Source of the DNA: Hygrocybe punicea
Taxonomy: Eukaryota; Basidiomycota; Agaricomycetes; Agaricales; Hygrophoraceae
NCBI GenBank assembly: GCA_963556145.1
Contig: OY744464.1
Coordinates: forward strand, 4,464,001 to 4,528,000
Direction of reading: 5' to 3'
Length of the DNA: 64,000 nt
The notes beneath the pieces were generated by a model that saw nothing but the letters and a program-made list of their open reading frames with translations, was not told the DNA's origin and made no database searches. Shown piece after piece: positions 34,901 through 45,370 of the stretch. Positions within the stretch are counted from its first letter, which is position 1, and the number at the start of each line of letters is the position of its first letter. The position numbers were made by a program, and so were the translations under genes.

Positions 34901-35395
34901 TGTAACCGTTGTGCAATTCACATGGAACCTGAGTCCAGAACACTGGACAGCACTTAAAAGGATATTCCGCTACCTAAAAGGAACGATGGATTATGAACTA
35001 ACATATGGCAGAAAGGACCAATGGATTATGATGGAAACCATTCATTATGTCGATGCCAATTGGGGATCCAACCTGCACTGGAAATCCATTAGCAGATAGG
35101 TGTTCACAATTGCAGGGGGAGCCATAGCTTGGAGCTCGAAGAAGCAGAGCATGATTGCCTTGTCAATGGCCGAAGCAGAATATGTTGCCACTACTCATGC
35201 CACGAAGCAGTTAATCTGGCATAGAAATTTGTTGAAGGAATTAGACCTATGGTCAAACGAAACATCGATTTTATGATCCGACAATCAGGCCGCAATTGCT
35301 ATATCGCACAACCTGGTGAAAGGGTGCACTGCGGTAATGTGAATGGAATCAAATACCAACTCTACCACAGTGCTGTACGAATTCTGAGGGGTTCA
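31908..35395 (+). pseudogene. Copia zinc knuckle, protease, integrase, RT and RNase H, degenerate
   Basis: Order: knuckle end HKKGHMAKDCW; protease WLLDSRMTSHISN (active-site Gly changed to Arg); integrase zinc region HGLYGHIR...CEACIQAK and core (SDIWGPA, LRFDNGKELVN, HGTVERFN) with the D-D-E residues; RT with DIKGAYLN, YGLRQAGNVWN and WVDD; RNase H YVDANWGS...ALSMAEAEYVATT and SDNQAAIAISHN. In-frame TGA codons at 32019, 32148, 32436, 32457, 33429, 34138, 34561, 34671 and 34779 each fall where CGA (Arg) is plausible. Frameshifts lie near 33780-33824 and in an A-run near 34600. The element is dead. Confidence 0.9.
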
Positions 35396-35479
35396 ATCTC
35401 AATCCAAAAGGTTAATAAAAATACTCAGAGGTGCTCTGGATAGTGGCGATGATGTTTCTGATGTGCGCGATGTGCGTGG

Positions 35480-36128
35480 CGTGTGCGAACCAGTTGGTGA
35501 TGTTTTCGGTGTATATGTAGCACTTTGTAGAAGGAACACAAAGTTTAATAGAGCATAGCGGAGCTATCGCATGGACAGCACAGTAAAGAGGTGATATGAT
35601 AGACTGGAATCGGGGGTATACAAGACGTCTCTCTAGTATGTAAACTATAGAGGGTATTTATGCGAAGTTGGTTGTTAGGACAATACAGGGTGAAGAAGGC
35701 AAGACAAATAGACGGTGCATGACGGAACTATGGTGCAATAGGGATGAAATGGAACTGAAACAAAAGGTATAGCACCATGCAAAGCAATTTCCAAAATATC
35801 TAGAGGATAGGAGCTATAATGTTTGAAATAAGTGAAACATGTCGCATAAAGACTTCCCTGGAACCGGAACGGAATCGGAATGGAATAGGGTGAATGGTAT
35901 AAGCGTGGGTGATGTCGGAGAGGCTCGAAATATGTTTCCGAAGGGGCCGAAGAGCTCCGAAGAAAATCGCTGTAATGTCAAAGTATCGCCCGTATTGCGC
36001 ACACATTGCAGTCGCATCACAATGGAGATACATACAAATTGGGATGTTTCGCAGTGAATCACAGCATGTCGAGGCTAGAATAGGTCCAATAGAATGTTTC
36101 CGTGCTTAGGGATGTGCGCTGCATATCA
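35480..36128 (+). repeat. D-type repeat, truncated copy
   Basis: Closely matches 49460-50106, including CATAGCGGAGCTATCGCATG and GTGCTTAGGGATGTGCGCTG. It ends GCATATCA followed by CCGG (36129-36132). The left inverted arm present in the other copy is missing here. Confidence 0.75.
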
Positions 36129-36735
36129 CCGGAATTCCACATGTGGACGAAACATATAAATATCAATCTACATTTCCTATGAGATCGTGTCACGTCTGGT
36201 ATCCTCAAGGTCATGTATATTCCTTCCAAAGAAAATCTAGCAGTGATATGCAATATGTAGCTATAAGAAGGGAAATCCTACAACTACTAAAGGTGAAAAG
36301 GTGCAAGGAAGCTTTGGAAAGCCTACACTAGTATAGGAAAGGGAAGAGAAGTAATATAAGTGTATGAGAAACTCAATAGAAGTGCTGCGATCAAAACTGG
36401 AGTGGTGCGATCAAAATCGAAGAGTTGCGATAAAATCAAAAGTCGCAGTGAGATTGAAGGGTCGGATGGTGAGAGAATGTGATGGAATGTGATGGAATGT
36501 GAAGAGAATGGAACTAGGATGAAGGGGAAGCTCTGAGACGAAGGGGGAATGATGGTCTGTCTTGATTCTCTGGGGGGTTCTCTGTCTAGTGGCTCATACA
36601 GGCAGGTATATAAGCTGTCAGGACAAAGGAAGAGAGATGAAAGGATGATACTAAAAGGAGATATGTGAAATAAAGGGCATATAGTAGAAAGGATAGGTAG
36701 AGAGAATGATGATACACAGAGAGGGGGAGAGAGGG
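36129..36735. other. Non-coding sequence in composite block
   Basis: Purine-rich; contains GTGCGATCAAAAT-type words (36380-36440) that recur loosely at 41170 and 45080, and a short GAATGTGATG triplication at 36476-36505. No gene is seen. Confidence 0.4.
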
Positions 36736-36919
36736 TCTCTAAGTGTGGGGTGCAAGTGCTGATCCAAGGGAGGCTCTGAGCTCAACTGTGATGAGGGAAA
36801 GGGGGAATCCAATCTTTTTGTTTGTACTTGTTGTGCTACAATAAGTACATAACAAAAACTAACTAATAAAAATAGGTAAAATAGGTGATTCGGACCTCAG
36901 ACACACAGCATGCATATCA
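36736..36919 (+). repeat. Paired direct repeat, left copy
   Basis: Matches 44836-45019: shared words include TCTTTTTGTTTGTACTTGTT, AATAGGTGATTCGGACCTCA and the end GCATGCATATCA (GCATGCGTATCA in the other). Probably the 3' parts of the LTRs of the composite element. A run of twelve Gs follows at about 36961-36972. Confidence 0.65.
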
Positions 36920-36989
36920 TCCTCCCAGTTACTGAAAATCTGACTGTCCCAGTCAGGAGAAGGGGGGGGGGGAGTGAATGAAGAAAAAG

Positions 36990-37862
36990 AAAAAGAAAAG
37001 TGAAACCAAACCAAAAGAACAAAAGAAATCAGAAAATATAAAGAAAATCAAAAAGAAAATCAAAAAGAAAATTCAAAGGGAAAGAAGACTCTACTCTAAA
37101 CAAGCAACACAATTGTCCAAACCTGAAATCCAATTCTCCAAATAACCAAACTGTTTCTCCAAATTCTTCACTCGCTTTTCCAACAGAAAATAACTTGCTC
37201 GAAAATTGATGAAATTGATGTGAACTTTTTTGAGTTCCAAGTATTCTTGTTGATTGTGAATCTTGATCTTGGTGTCAACGTCTTTGCAAGAGAACTGAGG
37301 GGTGTGCAGTGGACATGAGAATGTGGACTGAATCTTGTACATGGATGTTGAAAGGGGAGGGGGCATAGATTTAGATGAGGATGGTGGTGAGTCACTGGTG
37401 ATAATGGGAGGGGCAGTGCTTGAGGTGTCTTGACTCGAACGGGGATGCAGGAGGGTTTTGATGTTGACGGTGAGGGTAATGGCGGTGGTGGTGATGGTGT
37501 TTCGGGAGATGGCAGGGGCACGTCACAGTTGGTCTCCTGGGGCAATGGCGTGTCCGTAGGTGCAAACGGGGAACGATTTGGGTGCAAAACAATGGGGCAC
37601 AGGTCAGGACGCCTCGAAGATGGCGTTTTGGGGGAAGGCATGGGCTCTGGTGCTGGCGGCACATCACAGCTTGATGAAGGGGACAACGGGGTCTGGACGT
37701 GGATTGCAGGCAAATTGGGGGCAAAATGGGGGTGGATGTGGTTGAAATGGTCAAAAACGGGTTCTAGTGGGCGAGGATGTAGATTTCTGGGGACAATATG
37801 GCCGCTGACACTGACAGCATGTCACGGCTGGCTTCTGGGGATGATGGCGTGGGCATGGACGG
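36990..37862 (-). repeat. A-rich tract and proline-rich dispersed repeat
   Basis: AAGAAAAAG tracts at 36980-37080. 37400-37860 resembles the ~145-bp proline-rich modules of element B on the minus strand; its other half continues at 40723 after element K. A 181-codon proline-rich frame (37168-37713) is compositional and not called as a gene. Confidence 0.45.
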
Positions 37863-38017
37863 TGGAGTGGTACGGAGGTACCGCTCCGAGGGCTAGCTGG
37901 AGAGTCTCGCTGGAGAGCTGGCGAGGAAGGCTTGATTGGGACTGACTACTGACAGGGATCTATCTACAACGAACCGTGGGAGCCTCATCACGTGACTAGG
38001 CACTCGCTACCACTCCA
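37863..38017 (-). repeat. Element K LTR, left (3' LTR of the minus-strand element)
   Basis: 155 bp, apparently identical to 40564-40718. Contains TACGGAGGTACC and TCACGTGACTAG words. A diverged solo relative is at 52221-52379. Confidence 0.9.
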
Positions 38018-38140
38018 ATTGCCCCCCTCCCTCATAGCGACGTCCTCGTCGCTATCGAAGACCTGAAAGAAAGAAAGAAAAAAAGAAAAAAAGAAAAAAA
38101 GGGAAGAGGAAAGAAAGAGGAAAAAAGACTGAAAAAGAAA

Positions 38141-40225
38141 CTAGTCTACTCCACTGGGGTCTAGCAAAGGAGGTCCAAGACTGGGATCAAAGGGAATGGG
38201 AACTTGTCCAGAAAAAGGTGGAAAGGAAACAGAGGGTTGGGAAAAGGCAGGAGAAACGTCGTGGACACAAGCTGGAAGTTTTGATGAGTTTCGCATAGAG
38301 ATGGTGGGAAGATGGCGGGGTTGTACTCGGAATGGGGAGTTGTCGAAATGTGTTGGGTATGGTTGACAACGAGGTGGGATTTTATGTACGGGGTATCTTG
38401 GGGGAAGGTTTTGAGGGTGGACACGGCGGTGACGGTAGCAAAGCGTGGACCATGGATTTTGCGCTCGGGGGTAGGTGAGGGTAGGGATGCTCTTCGGTCG
38501 CCAAATAGGGGCGTGGGTGGGGCGGGTGTCGCGCCAGGTATGGTTTTGACAGGGAATGTTGAATGCAAGGACGGCTTGGGTTTTCGGGGCAGGGATATTG
38601 TCGTGGTATGCTGATGGTGGTGTTTCCACGGGTTCCGTTTGCGTAGACGTGTCGGCATATTGTTTTGTGGCCATAGGTGGGTCTGCCTCGTGTGCAGTCG
38701 CAGGTCCGGTATGTGCCTCCGTGCTCGCGAGTTGTTGCTTTTTCTCATCTTGCCCTTTGATGTTTCGCCTCGGAGCACCATCCCTCTCGTTTCGGTTCTC
38801 TCCTGCGAGGATCTCCGCGATTTGGGATGGCAGAGGCCATGCTCGGCCGTCGTAGCGTGTCTGGTGGTTGCCGGAAGCGTGGTATGGTGTGGGGGCGGGG
38901 CGCCCGCGTTGGTGGTTTGGTTTTGGGTCAGGGTAGACGGGGATGGTGGGTCGAGACGGTGTAGGCGTTAGACGTTCGTGTTGGAAGGGTTTCGAGGCCG
39001 GTTTCGCGGTGCTGGAAGTGAGTATGCCAGTGGGCGTTGAACACTCGCGCTCGTGCGACCTTTTTGGGTCGGGGTGGGACAAGGTTGCAGGCTGGGATGG
39101 AACGGGCGCGGGACAGGGCTCTGGGGTTGGCTTTGCATTGGGGTTAGGTCTACACGCCGGGCGTTCGCGCTCACGGCCGCTTTTGGCGCTGGGGTTGGGG
39201 TATTTCGAAGGGAGCACGCGGCTGCGCTCTGCTCCGGGGTGCTTTGGGTTGGGGGTGGCGAGAGCCGCGGGCGCTGGGCATTCGCGTCCGTGCTCGGTTT
39301 GGAGGTGGTTGGCATTGTGGGACGGCGTGGTGGACGCGTTTGACGTGGGCTGGGGCTCGTCTTGGCACACCGGCATTGGCATCTGTGGTTTCTGGGTCAA
39401 CGGGGGCGGGGCCGTACGTTGGGGTTGCGGCTGAGGTGCTGGTGGTGCTTCGTGGTGCTTCACGTTCGTTGGTGACGTGGCGGCAGCAGCTGGGCTGGAC
39501 TGGGGTTCGTTTGGGCACACGGGTGCTCGCGTTGGCCGTTCCTCGGTCGACGTGGGTGTGGTTGGACGCTGGGGCCATGGTCCGGGTATTGAAGGCGAAG
39601 GCTGCAGCGTTGGGTGCAGCCGTGACGTGGCAGTTGTGTTGGGCGTGATGGGCACGCGTGCGGACGGCGTTGGGGCCTGCAAGACGGTAGACGGGGTTGC
39701 CGTTGACGTTGTGGGGACTTGGGGCGTGGTTGCGAGGGTGGGGGACGCGAACGTGGCAGTTGGCTTTGGGGCGCGTTCTGACGCGTTTTGCAGCGAGGGT
39801 GGGGCCATTTGGGTGGGCAATAACGACGTGGCGTGCTCGGGCGCGAACGTCGACGTTTCTGGTGGAGGTGGGCGCGCTGTGGTGTGCTGGGGCGCGTTTT
39901 CGCGCGTGGATGCCGTTTGGATGCTTGGGTTGGGGTATTTTGGTGGGAGCTCGCGGCTGCGCTCTGCTCCAGGTTGTTTGGGGGTGGGGGTGGCGAGAGC
40001 CGCGGGCGCTGGGGATTCGCGTCCGCGCTCGGTTTGGAGGTGGTTGGCGATGTGGGACGGTGATGGTGGTGAGTTTCGGGGCCTGTGCCTCGCTTTTGGC
40101 TTGACGTGGTTGGGACTAGCAAGGTGGGGTGACGGGGCTGTCGAACGCTCACGCTCGGAAGCGCTGGGAGGTGCTGGAGTGACGTTGCTGGGCACCGGGG
40201 CAGTGAGCGTCGTCGTTGTGTTCAT
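38141..40225 (-). CDS. Proline-rich 694-aa protein of element K, function unknown
   Basis: Uninterrupted sense-strand ORF of element K, ATG at 40225 and stop at 38141. Extremely rich in Pro, Thr, Ser and Ala with many charged RER/RGR words. Residues ~57-101 (NHLQTERGRESPAPAALATP...) recur at ~302-346 (NHLQTEHGRECPAPAALATP...), a large internal duplication. No zinc knuckle, protease or RT motif and no signal peptide is visible. The last ~150 residues are less repetitive, with aromatic and His-rich patches. An ORF this long is partly expected from low stop density in GC-rich DNA, so coding status is uncertain, but it starts about 340 bp after the primer-binding site and spans most of the interior. 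It could be a Gag substitute or non-coding. Confidence 0.5.
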   Translation of the reverse strand: MNTTTTLTAPVPSNVTPAPPSASERERSTAPSPHLASPNHVKPKARHRPRNSPPSPSHIANHLQTERGRESPAPAALATPTPKQPGAERSRELPPKYPNPSIQTASTRENAPQHTTARPPPPETSTFAPEHATSLLPTQMAPPSLQNASERAPKPTATFASPTLATTPQVPTTSTATPSTVLQAPTPSARVPITPNTTATSRLHPTLQPSPSIPGPWPQRPTTPTSTEERPTRAPVCPNEPQSSPAAAATSPTNVKHHEAPPAPQPQPQRTAPPPLTQKPQMPMPVCQDEPQPTSNASTTPSHNANHLQTEHGRECPAPAALATPNPKHPGAERSRVLPSKYPNPSAKSGRERERPACRPNPNAKPTPEPCPAPVPSQPATLSHPDPKRSHERECSTPTGILTSSTAKPASKPFQHERLTPTPSRPTIPVYPDPKPNHQRGRPAPTPYHASGNHQTRYDGRAWPLPSQIAEILAGENRNERDGAPRRNIKGQDEKKQQLASTEAHTGPATAHEADPPMATKQYADTSTQTEPVETPPSAYHDNIPAPKTQAVLAFNIPCQNHTWRDTRPTHAPIWRPKSIPTLTYPRAQNPWSTLCYRHRRVHPQNLPPRYPVHKIPPRCQPYPTHFDNSPFRVQPRHLPTISMRNSSKLPACVHDVSPAFSQPSVSFPPFSGQVPIPFDPSLGPPLLDPSGVD

Positions 40226-40537
40226 TTGGGTCCACGTCGCTGTGGGCTGGGCCGTTGGTGGCGAGATTGTTGGTTCTTTTTTTGTATTGCTTTTCCATCA
40301 GGTTTTTTCCTTCTTCGCTCGTTCTTTTTGTTTCTTTTTAGTAGTCATTTGTGCGGTCGAGAAAATGAAAGTGTTTGGTGCTTGGAAAATCGTTCGGTGC
40401 TCGGAAAACTACTTGGTGTTCGGGAAACTGCTGGGTGTGCTCTGTGCTCTGTGCTCGGGCTCGTAAAATTGCTAGAGTGCTGAAAAATCACTAGAAGTTG
40501 CTGAAAGTCGCTGAAAATCGCTGAAGATGGAGGCTGT

Positions 40538-40560
40538 GTTCGAATCCGCTCTCATCACCA
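40538..40560 (-). other. Element K primer-binding site
   Basis: On the plus strand GTTCGAATCCGCTCTCATCACCA ends 3 bp before the right LTR. It looks like a tRNA T-arm and acceptor 3' end with CCA, so its complement is the primer-binding site. Element H has the related TGGTGATGAGAG at 49017. Confidence 0.72.
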
Positions 40561-40563
40561 CGT

Positions 40564-40718
40564 TGGAGTGGTACGGAGGTACCGCTCCGAGGGCTAGCTG
40601 GAGAGTCTCGCTGGAGAGCTGGCGAGGAAGGCTTGATTGGGACTGACTACTGACAGGGATCTATCTACAACGAACCGTGGGAGCCTCATCACGTGACTAG
40701 GCACTCGCTACCACTCCA
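40564..40718 (-). repeat. Element K LTR, right (5' LTR of the minus-strand element)
   Basis: 155 bp, see left copy. Followed by the target copy ACGG at 40719-40722. Confidence 0.9.
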
Positions 40719-40722
40719 ACGG

Positions 40723-42650
40723 GAGTCAAAATGGGCACGAAACGAGGGGGGACACATTGGGAATTGTCGAAAATGGGCTTGGACACGTTTTCCTGGGGCT
40801 GATACAGGCTCAGGTGCTCGGGACGGGTCCAGAATGGTATCCTGGGATGACATTGAGGCCATAGATGAGAACGGTGGCCCAAATGGGCACGAAATGGAGG
40901 CAGACGTGCTGGGATGCGTGGAAAGCGGGCTTGGGCATGCGCGAACGCATTTTTCTGGGGACGGTGCATGTTCAGACTGCGGGGTTTTGCAATGGATCAC
41001 GTCTGGGTGTGATGTCAAGGGCGTAGACGCAGATGGCTGGCGAATTGAGGGTGAAATGGGCGTTGTCGTGTCAATACGTGTTGATACACAAGTCGAGGTG
41101 CTGTGCACTACAAAACAACACTCTTCGACTGGTGCGATTACAAGTAAGTGAAGTATTTAGCCTCTACAAGTATCGCGACGATTGCGATCAATGGTGTGAC
41201 TTAGCGAATAAAGTCGTGACAACGATAGTAGGTTGAGGTATTGAACTAAAGTCAGCGATGGTTAAGCTCGAAAAAAGTAATGTCGTGATGATTTTCGAAG
41301 GAGATATAATGAAGTGGGAAGGGGGGAATGGTGTGCTCTCTTGTCATTAAGCATATTCTACATGGCTATTTTATATGTCGACGGTCGGAGATCAGAGGCG
41401 AAGTGAAAAGTTGTGGAGAGAAAGAAACTTTACTCTAATAGGGGTTGAAAGAAAGGAATATGTATGAATCACATGAAAACATAGCCAAAAATGGTGCTGA
41501 AAGGAGGATGAAGGTGATCTTGTAACAAAGGACGAACAAAGGAGTCTGGTGGAAAAAAGGGAATAAGTGTTCTAAACAGGTTAGTCTATCTAAGCTGAAA
41601 CAGGGCACTGCTATATGAAAGGCGAATGATTATGCGAGAGTCCAGGGCTCGATCTGATTTGAAGGTTTTCTTTCTTGGTCCGCTGTTTTGCGTGGGAAGT
41701 GTTTGAACAATTCCACACCAAGGGTTTCCGGAGTGCATCGTTGATCGGGAAATTACCTTGTTGTCCTTTGGGATCAAGGATTTAGCTCTTTAATAACTCT
41801 GGGTTATTCCTGTTGGGTGGTTGGGTTGTGGTGTGAATCCTATCAAAGGTTAGCTTTGAAAGATACAACAAATACTTGACAATAATATAAGTCAGATGTA
41901 TGACTTATAGAGGATGAGTGAACAGTGAGGTCTTCCCTACTAAAGGTAAAGACTTTGAGTGACAAGAGGTATGCAAGAGTATAAGCGGATAATAACTCAA
42001 GCAAGTATGAACAGTGTAAGATGAACAAGTGTACAACAGTCAAGTATACAAGTAGCAAGTATACAATGAGCAGAGGTACAACAGAGATGAGCGATAGATT
42101 ATGGACGATGGGTGGTAGATGATGGGCAATGGGCAATGTAACAGTAGATGTCAGACAAAAGGGAGGTGTGACAAAATACTATGTACAGAATGAATGAACT
42201 GAACAATAGGCAAGTAGAATTGATAATCAAGATATCGGACTTTATTCCGAAGCTTCAAACGCACATTGGCTACTAGTGCAGAATAAAGTACTGGGATATC
42301 TTTGGTGATGATCAATAGAACTTGAAAGAAGATGAATGTGACTGTACTACGTGACAGAACACAAAGAAAATATATCAAACAAGTAATAAGGGAGTATCAA
42401 TATAACTGCAATTGATATCCTTAAACAAATGAATGATGACTTGAACTGCAATTGGTATTTGAAGTACTACTACACAAGTAATACAAACAAACACAGAGGG
42501 GTGAATCAGAATCTGGGAGAGGGACTGTCCTGTGACTGGGCCTGTCAGATTAGGTGACTGAGCCATCTCCAGCAGAAACTGGGCTCTATATATACCTATT
42601 CTACAGCAGGAGTCATACTGAGTCATAGAATGGTATATCCAATGGAGAGC
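40723..42650. other. Proline-rich repeat remnant and AT-rich non-coding DNA
   Basis: 40723-41110 continues the proline-rich module (minus strand) split by element K. 41110-42650 is AT-rich with no family features; short frames only. Confidence 0.4.
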
Positions 42651-42658
42651 ATAGGATA

Positions 42659-42810
42659 TGACTCATAGGGAGTCATATAGAGGAGAGGCATAGGTTTATG
42701 ACTCATAAGGAGTCATAATGATGAAAGGCATGGGGGGTTATGACTCATAAGGAGTCATAAGAAAGGAAGGCATGGGTTTGTGACTCATACAGAGTCAATT
42801 AATGAGTCAC
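42659..42810. repeat. 41-bp tandem array of TGACTCA palindromes
   Basis: TGACTCA starts at 42659, 42699, 42741 and 42781, a period of 40-42 bp. Most units hold TATGACTCATAAGGAGTCAT, an inverted pair of GAGTCAT half-sites. Looser GAGTCAT words continue to about 42970. TGACTCA is the Gcn4/AP-1 bZIP site, but the array is more simply a minisatellite. Confidence 0.8.
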
Positions 42811-43279
42811 ATAGGAATTATAATCAAAGGAGGGGGCATAATGAGTCAGAAATAGTCATAATTAGTCATGGGTGGTCATAATGAGTCATGGGGGGTCATG
42901 AGTATGTCATAAGGGTCATAATTTGTCATGGATAGACCAATGAGTCACATTTGATGGGAGTGAGTCATGTTGCTGGTCCAATCTTGGGTGTGTGAATCAA
43001 AGGCAAGGGCTGTGCCAGGCTATGCTTCTAGAATCATCTTCCTGAGGCTGTGCTTCTTGATCAATTGATGCCATGCCATGTGTGTATCCTTATCAGTTAA
43101 GAAAAAGATAAGATCTGGGCTGGGCTGTATTTGATCAATTGATATGAAATGTGATGTGCTTCTTGATCAGGGAATGATGGGTGGCATGTGTTATCTCTAT
43201 GATTGGAGATAAGGATGTGGCTGTGCTTCTTGTGCTTCTTTGGCCTCTGATAAGATGTTTTGAGGGCCTTATCAGTTAA

Positions 43280-43445
43280 GATAAGGGTATTCCTTCATTT
43301 CCTCTGCATAGATAAGGGTTTTCTTGTATGTCCCTTCTGTAGATAAGGGTTTCCTTGCATGTCCCTTGTTTAGATAAGGGTTTCATGTATGTCCTATGTG
43401 CAGATAAGGATTTCCTGTGTGTCCTATATGCATATAAGGGTATTC
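43280..43445 (+). repeat. 31-bp tandem array with GATAAGGG
   Basis: GATAAGGG starts at 43280, 43311, 43342, 43373 and 43403 (GATAAGGA), then a variant at about 43433. The unit is GATAAGGGTTTCCTTGCATG plus CCCTTGTTTA-like bases. 42970-43280 also has scattered TTATCAGTTAAGATAAG words. Confidence 0.8.
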
Positions 43446-43749
43446 CTTTCTACTCCATATGCAGATGGGGGCATTCCAGTATGAATGGTCCTTGTAATGT
43501 GATGTGTGCTGTAGGGATGGTGACTAGTGACAGCATATTACTATGTTTTGATCCGAATCCTGTTTGGATCATGACACCGCGACTTTGTCGGAGATGTTCA
43601 CGATACGATCGAGAGGTTGGAGGAGTGGTCGCAAGCCATTGCGAAGTCACAACATCTCAGGCTCATTTTGAAGGATAGCTGGAACCTGTTCAATTTGTCA
43701 ATTCGGTGGTCAGCGCGGGTGAGTTCGTATCAGTGTCTTCTTGATGCGT

Positions 43750-44480
43750 TAGGATGCATGGGCGTGTTGTTCTGGCAACAGTGAGGGCTTCGACAATGGG
43801 GAGAGGTCCGGGCTTGTATCAGGGGACGACGGTGAGTGCATAGACGACAATGGGGACCAACATGAGGGTGAAACAAGGGCGGATGGGCTGGGACGCGTGG
43901 AAAACGGTGTTGGCTGGGCGCTGGTGCGGTCTTCTGGGGATGGCTCAGGTCCAGACGGTGGGGAGAGGTCTGGGTTGGCCTCTGGGGATGACAGAAAGGG
44001 CGTAGACGCGAAGGGAGGGTCATTTGAGCACGAAATGGGGGGAGACGCATTGGGACTGGTCAAGAACCGGGTGTGCTGGCCACTGACGTGGTGTTCTGGT
44101 AACCGTGCGGGTCCATACGCTGGGGATTGGTCTGGGCCTGAATCTGGAGATGACAGTGAGTGCATAGATGCAAACAGGGGCCCAAATGGGGGCGAAATGG
44201 GGGCAGATGTGCTGGGATGCGTTGAAAATGGCATATGGGGCATTGGGACGTGTTTTCCTGCTCGGCAACCGCAGAAACAGCAATGACGGGCATACCTGGG
44301 GGTGCACAGGCTAAACCTGTTGCACACTGCGTGTTTTCCTTCTGCTTCGTGGTTCCGTTCGTCTGTGTTTCGCGAGTGATGTGCGAGTGGCGTTCCTTGT
44401 TGGGCGCGGTCATTGGGGCTGTTTTGGGGCTTTCCAGGCGCAGATTTTCAACCAGAATCAGTGGGGCATGGGTTTCCGAG
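43750..44480 (-). repeat. Dispersed proline-rich repeat, minus-strand copy
   Basis: Matches the element B interior at 12640-13400 in inverse orientation (for example GGAAAGCCCCAAAACAGCCC at 12696-12715). Translated modules of ~45 aa: MHSLSSPDSGPDQSP, STPFLSSPEANPDLSP and MHSPSSPDTSPDLSP. Possibly a fragment of another B-like element. 44480-44835 shows nothing recognisable. Confidence 0.6.
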
Positions 44481-44835
44481 TGTGTTGGGGTGGATAAATG
44501 AGTGAGGGGTGGTCAGAGTAGTCAAGTAAAACAGAGCTGCGAAGGGGTGGGGATGTTGATCCCTGTGTGACATATGTGTGACAATGTGACAAAATGACAA
44601 AGCTGGCGAGTCTTGCGGCCTCAAAGGCACAACTGGCACTAGACAATACAACTGACAGGTGGAAAACATCAGGGAGGACCTGGGAAATAGCTGGGAAGTG
44701 GAATATATGGGAGAATGCTGCCGATGGTGGCGCAATAGGCTGAGCCACTGAGTGAGAGTGGTAAAAGTACTGGAAAGGGAGCTGAAACCTGTTGAATCCC
44801 TCGCAGTGGGCTCCAAAATGATATACAGAGAGCGA

Positions 44836-45019
44836 GTCTAAGTGTGATGTGCGAGGACTGATCCAAGGGAGGTCTCGAGCTCAGCAGAGATGGGGGAAAA
44901 AGGGGAATCTAATCTTTTTGTTTGTACTTGTTGTGCTACAATAAGTACATAACAAAAACCAACTAATAAAAATAGGTAAAATAGGTGATTCGGACCTCAG
45001 ACACGCAGCATGCGTATCA
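44836..45019 (+). repeat. Paired direct repeat, right copy
   Basis: Matches 36736-36919; ends GCATGCGTATCA. Confidence 0.65.
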
Positions 45020-45170
45020 ACAATAAATGAATATAGAGGAAAAAGAGAACAAAGGAAATACTTTGAAGTGCAATAACTAAATATCTCTGAAGTCGCAGAA
45101 GATCGCAATAGTCGCGATGTGATTGGAAGGTTGAAGAGTGGTAAGTTGCATCAAATCGCAAGGAATCACA

Positions 45171-45343
45171 AATCAGAGCTCAGGATGGCTGAGTGCATAT
45201 CAGCGGACATATTTATGAAAGGGTTACCTCGCCTGCTTCACGCAAAGTTCACGACTGAACTTGGTCTATTGACCGGAGAGGAACTGGAAAGAGCAGAACA
45301 TGTAACGGAATATGTGGACAATGTTTACCATGACCCGGAATGA
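45171..45343 (+). pseudogene. Copia RNase H C-terminal fragment
   Basis: Encodes ELRMAECISADIFMKGLPRL and LHAKFTTELGLL, the classic copia C-terminus (xADIFTKxLP). It completes the pol ORF broken at about 35395. The stop at 45341 is followed by the polypurine tract AAGGGGGAG (45362-45370) just before the 3' LTR. Confidence 0.88.
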
Positions 45344-45370
45344 GTTGAAGAGTATTCAACCAAGGGGGAG

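Larger units (their letters stand above)
37863..40718 (-). mobile_element. Element K: young non-autonomous LTR retrotransposon
   Basis: Two 155-bp LTRs (37863-38017 and 40564-40718) that I read as identical, TGGAGTGGTA...TACCACTCCA. The perfect 4-bp target duplication is ACGG (37859-37862, 40719-40722). On the minus strand the primer-binding site follows the right LTR (40538-40560) and a polypurine tract (GAGGGAGGGGGG) precedes the left LTR. The interior of about 2.5 kb is very GC-rich and has one long ORF but no gag-pol. Identical LTRs and an intact ORF indicate recent insertion. Confidence 0.9.
35396..45165. other. Composite insertion block inside copia RNase H
   Basis: About 9.8 kb separating the copia RNase H core from its last ~60 codons. 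The exact borders are unclear. It contains a D-type repeat (to 36128), A-rich and proline-rich repeats, element K, two paired ~184-bp repeats (36736-36919, 44836-45019) and two tandem arrays. It is likely itself a non-autonomous LTR element with later insertions. I found no conserved gene except the ORF in K. Confidence 0.5.

Noticed and set aside
39477..40466. Long plus-strand open frame of 329 codons inside element K
   Set aside because: It lies opposite the 694-codon ORF in very GC-rich DNA where stops are rare; Gly/Val/Trp-rich composition and no start context. It extends past the element's primer site.
40538..40560. tRNA gene
   Set aside because: Only the T-arm and acceptor-like 3' end with CCA is present, placed next to an LTR; it is a primer-binding site.
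42659..43445. CRISPR-like arrays
   Set aside because: The genome is clearly eukaryotic; these are short-period tandem repeats without unique spacers.
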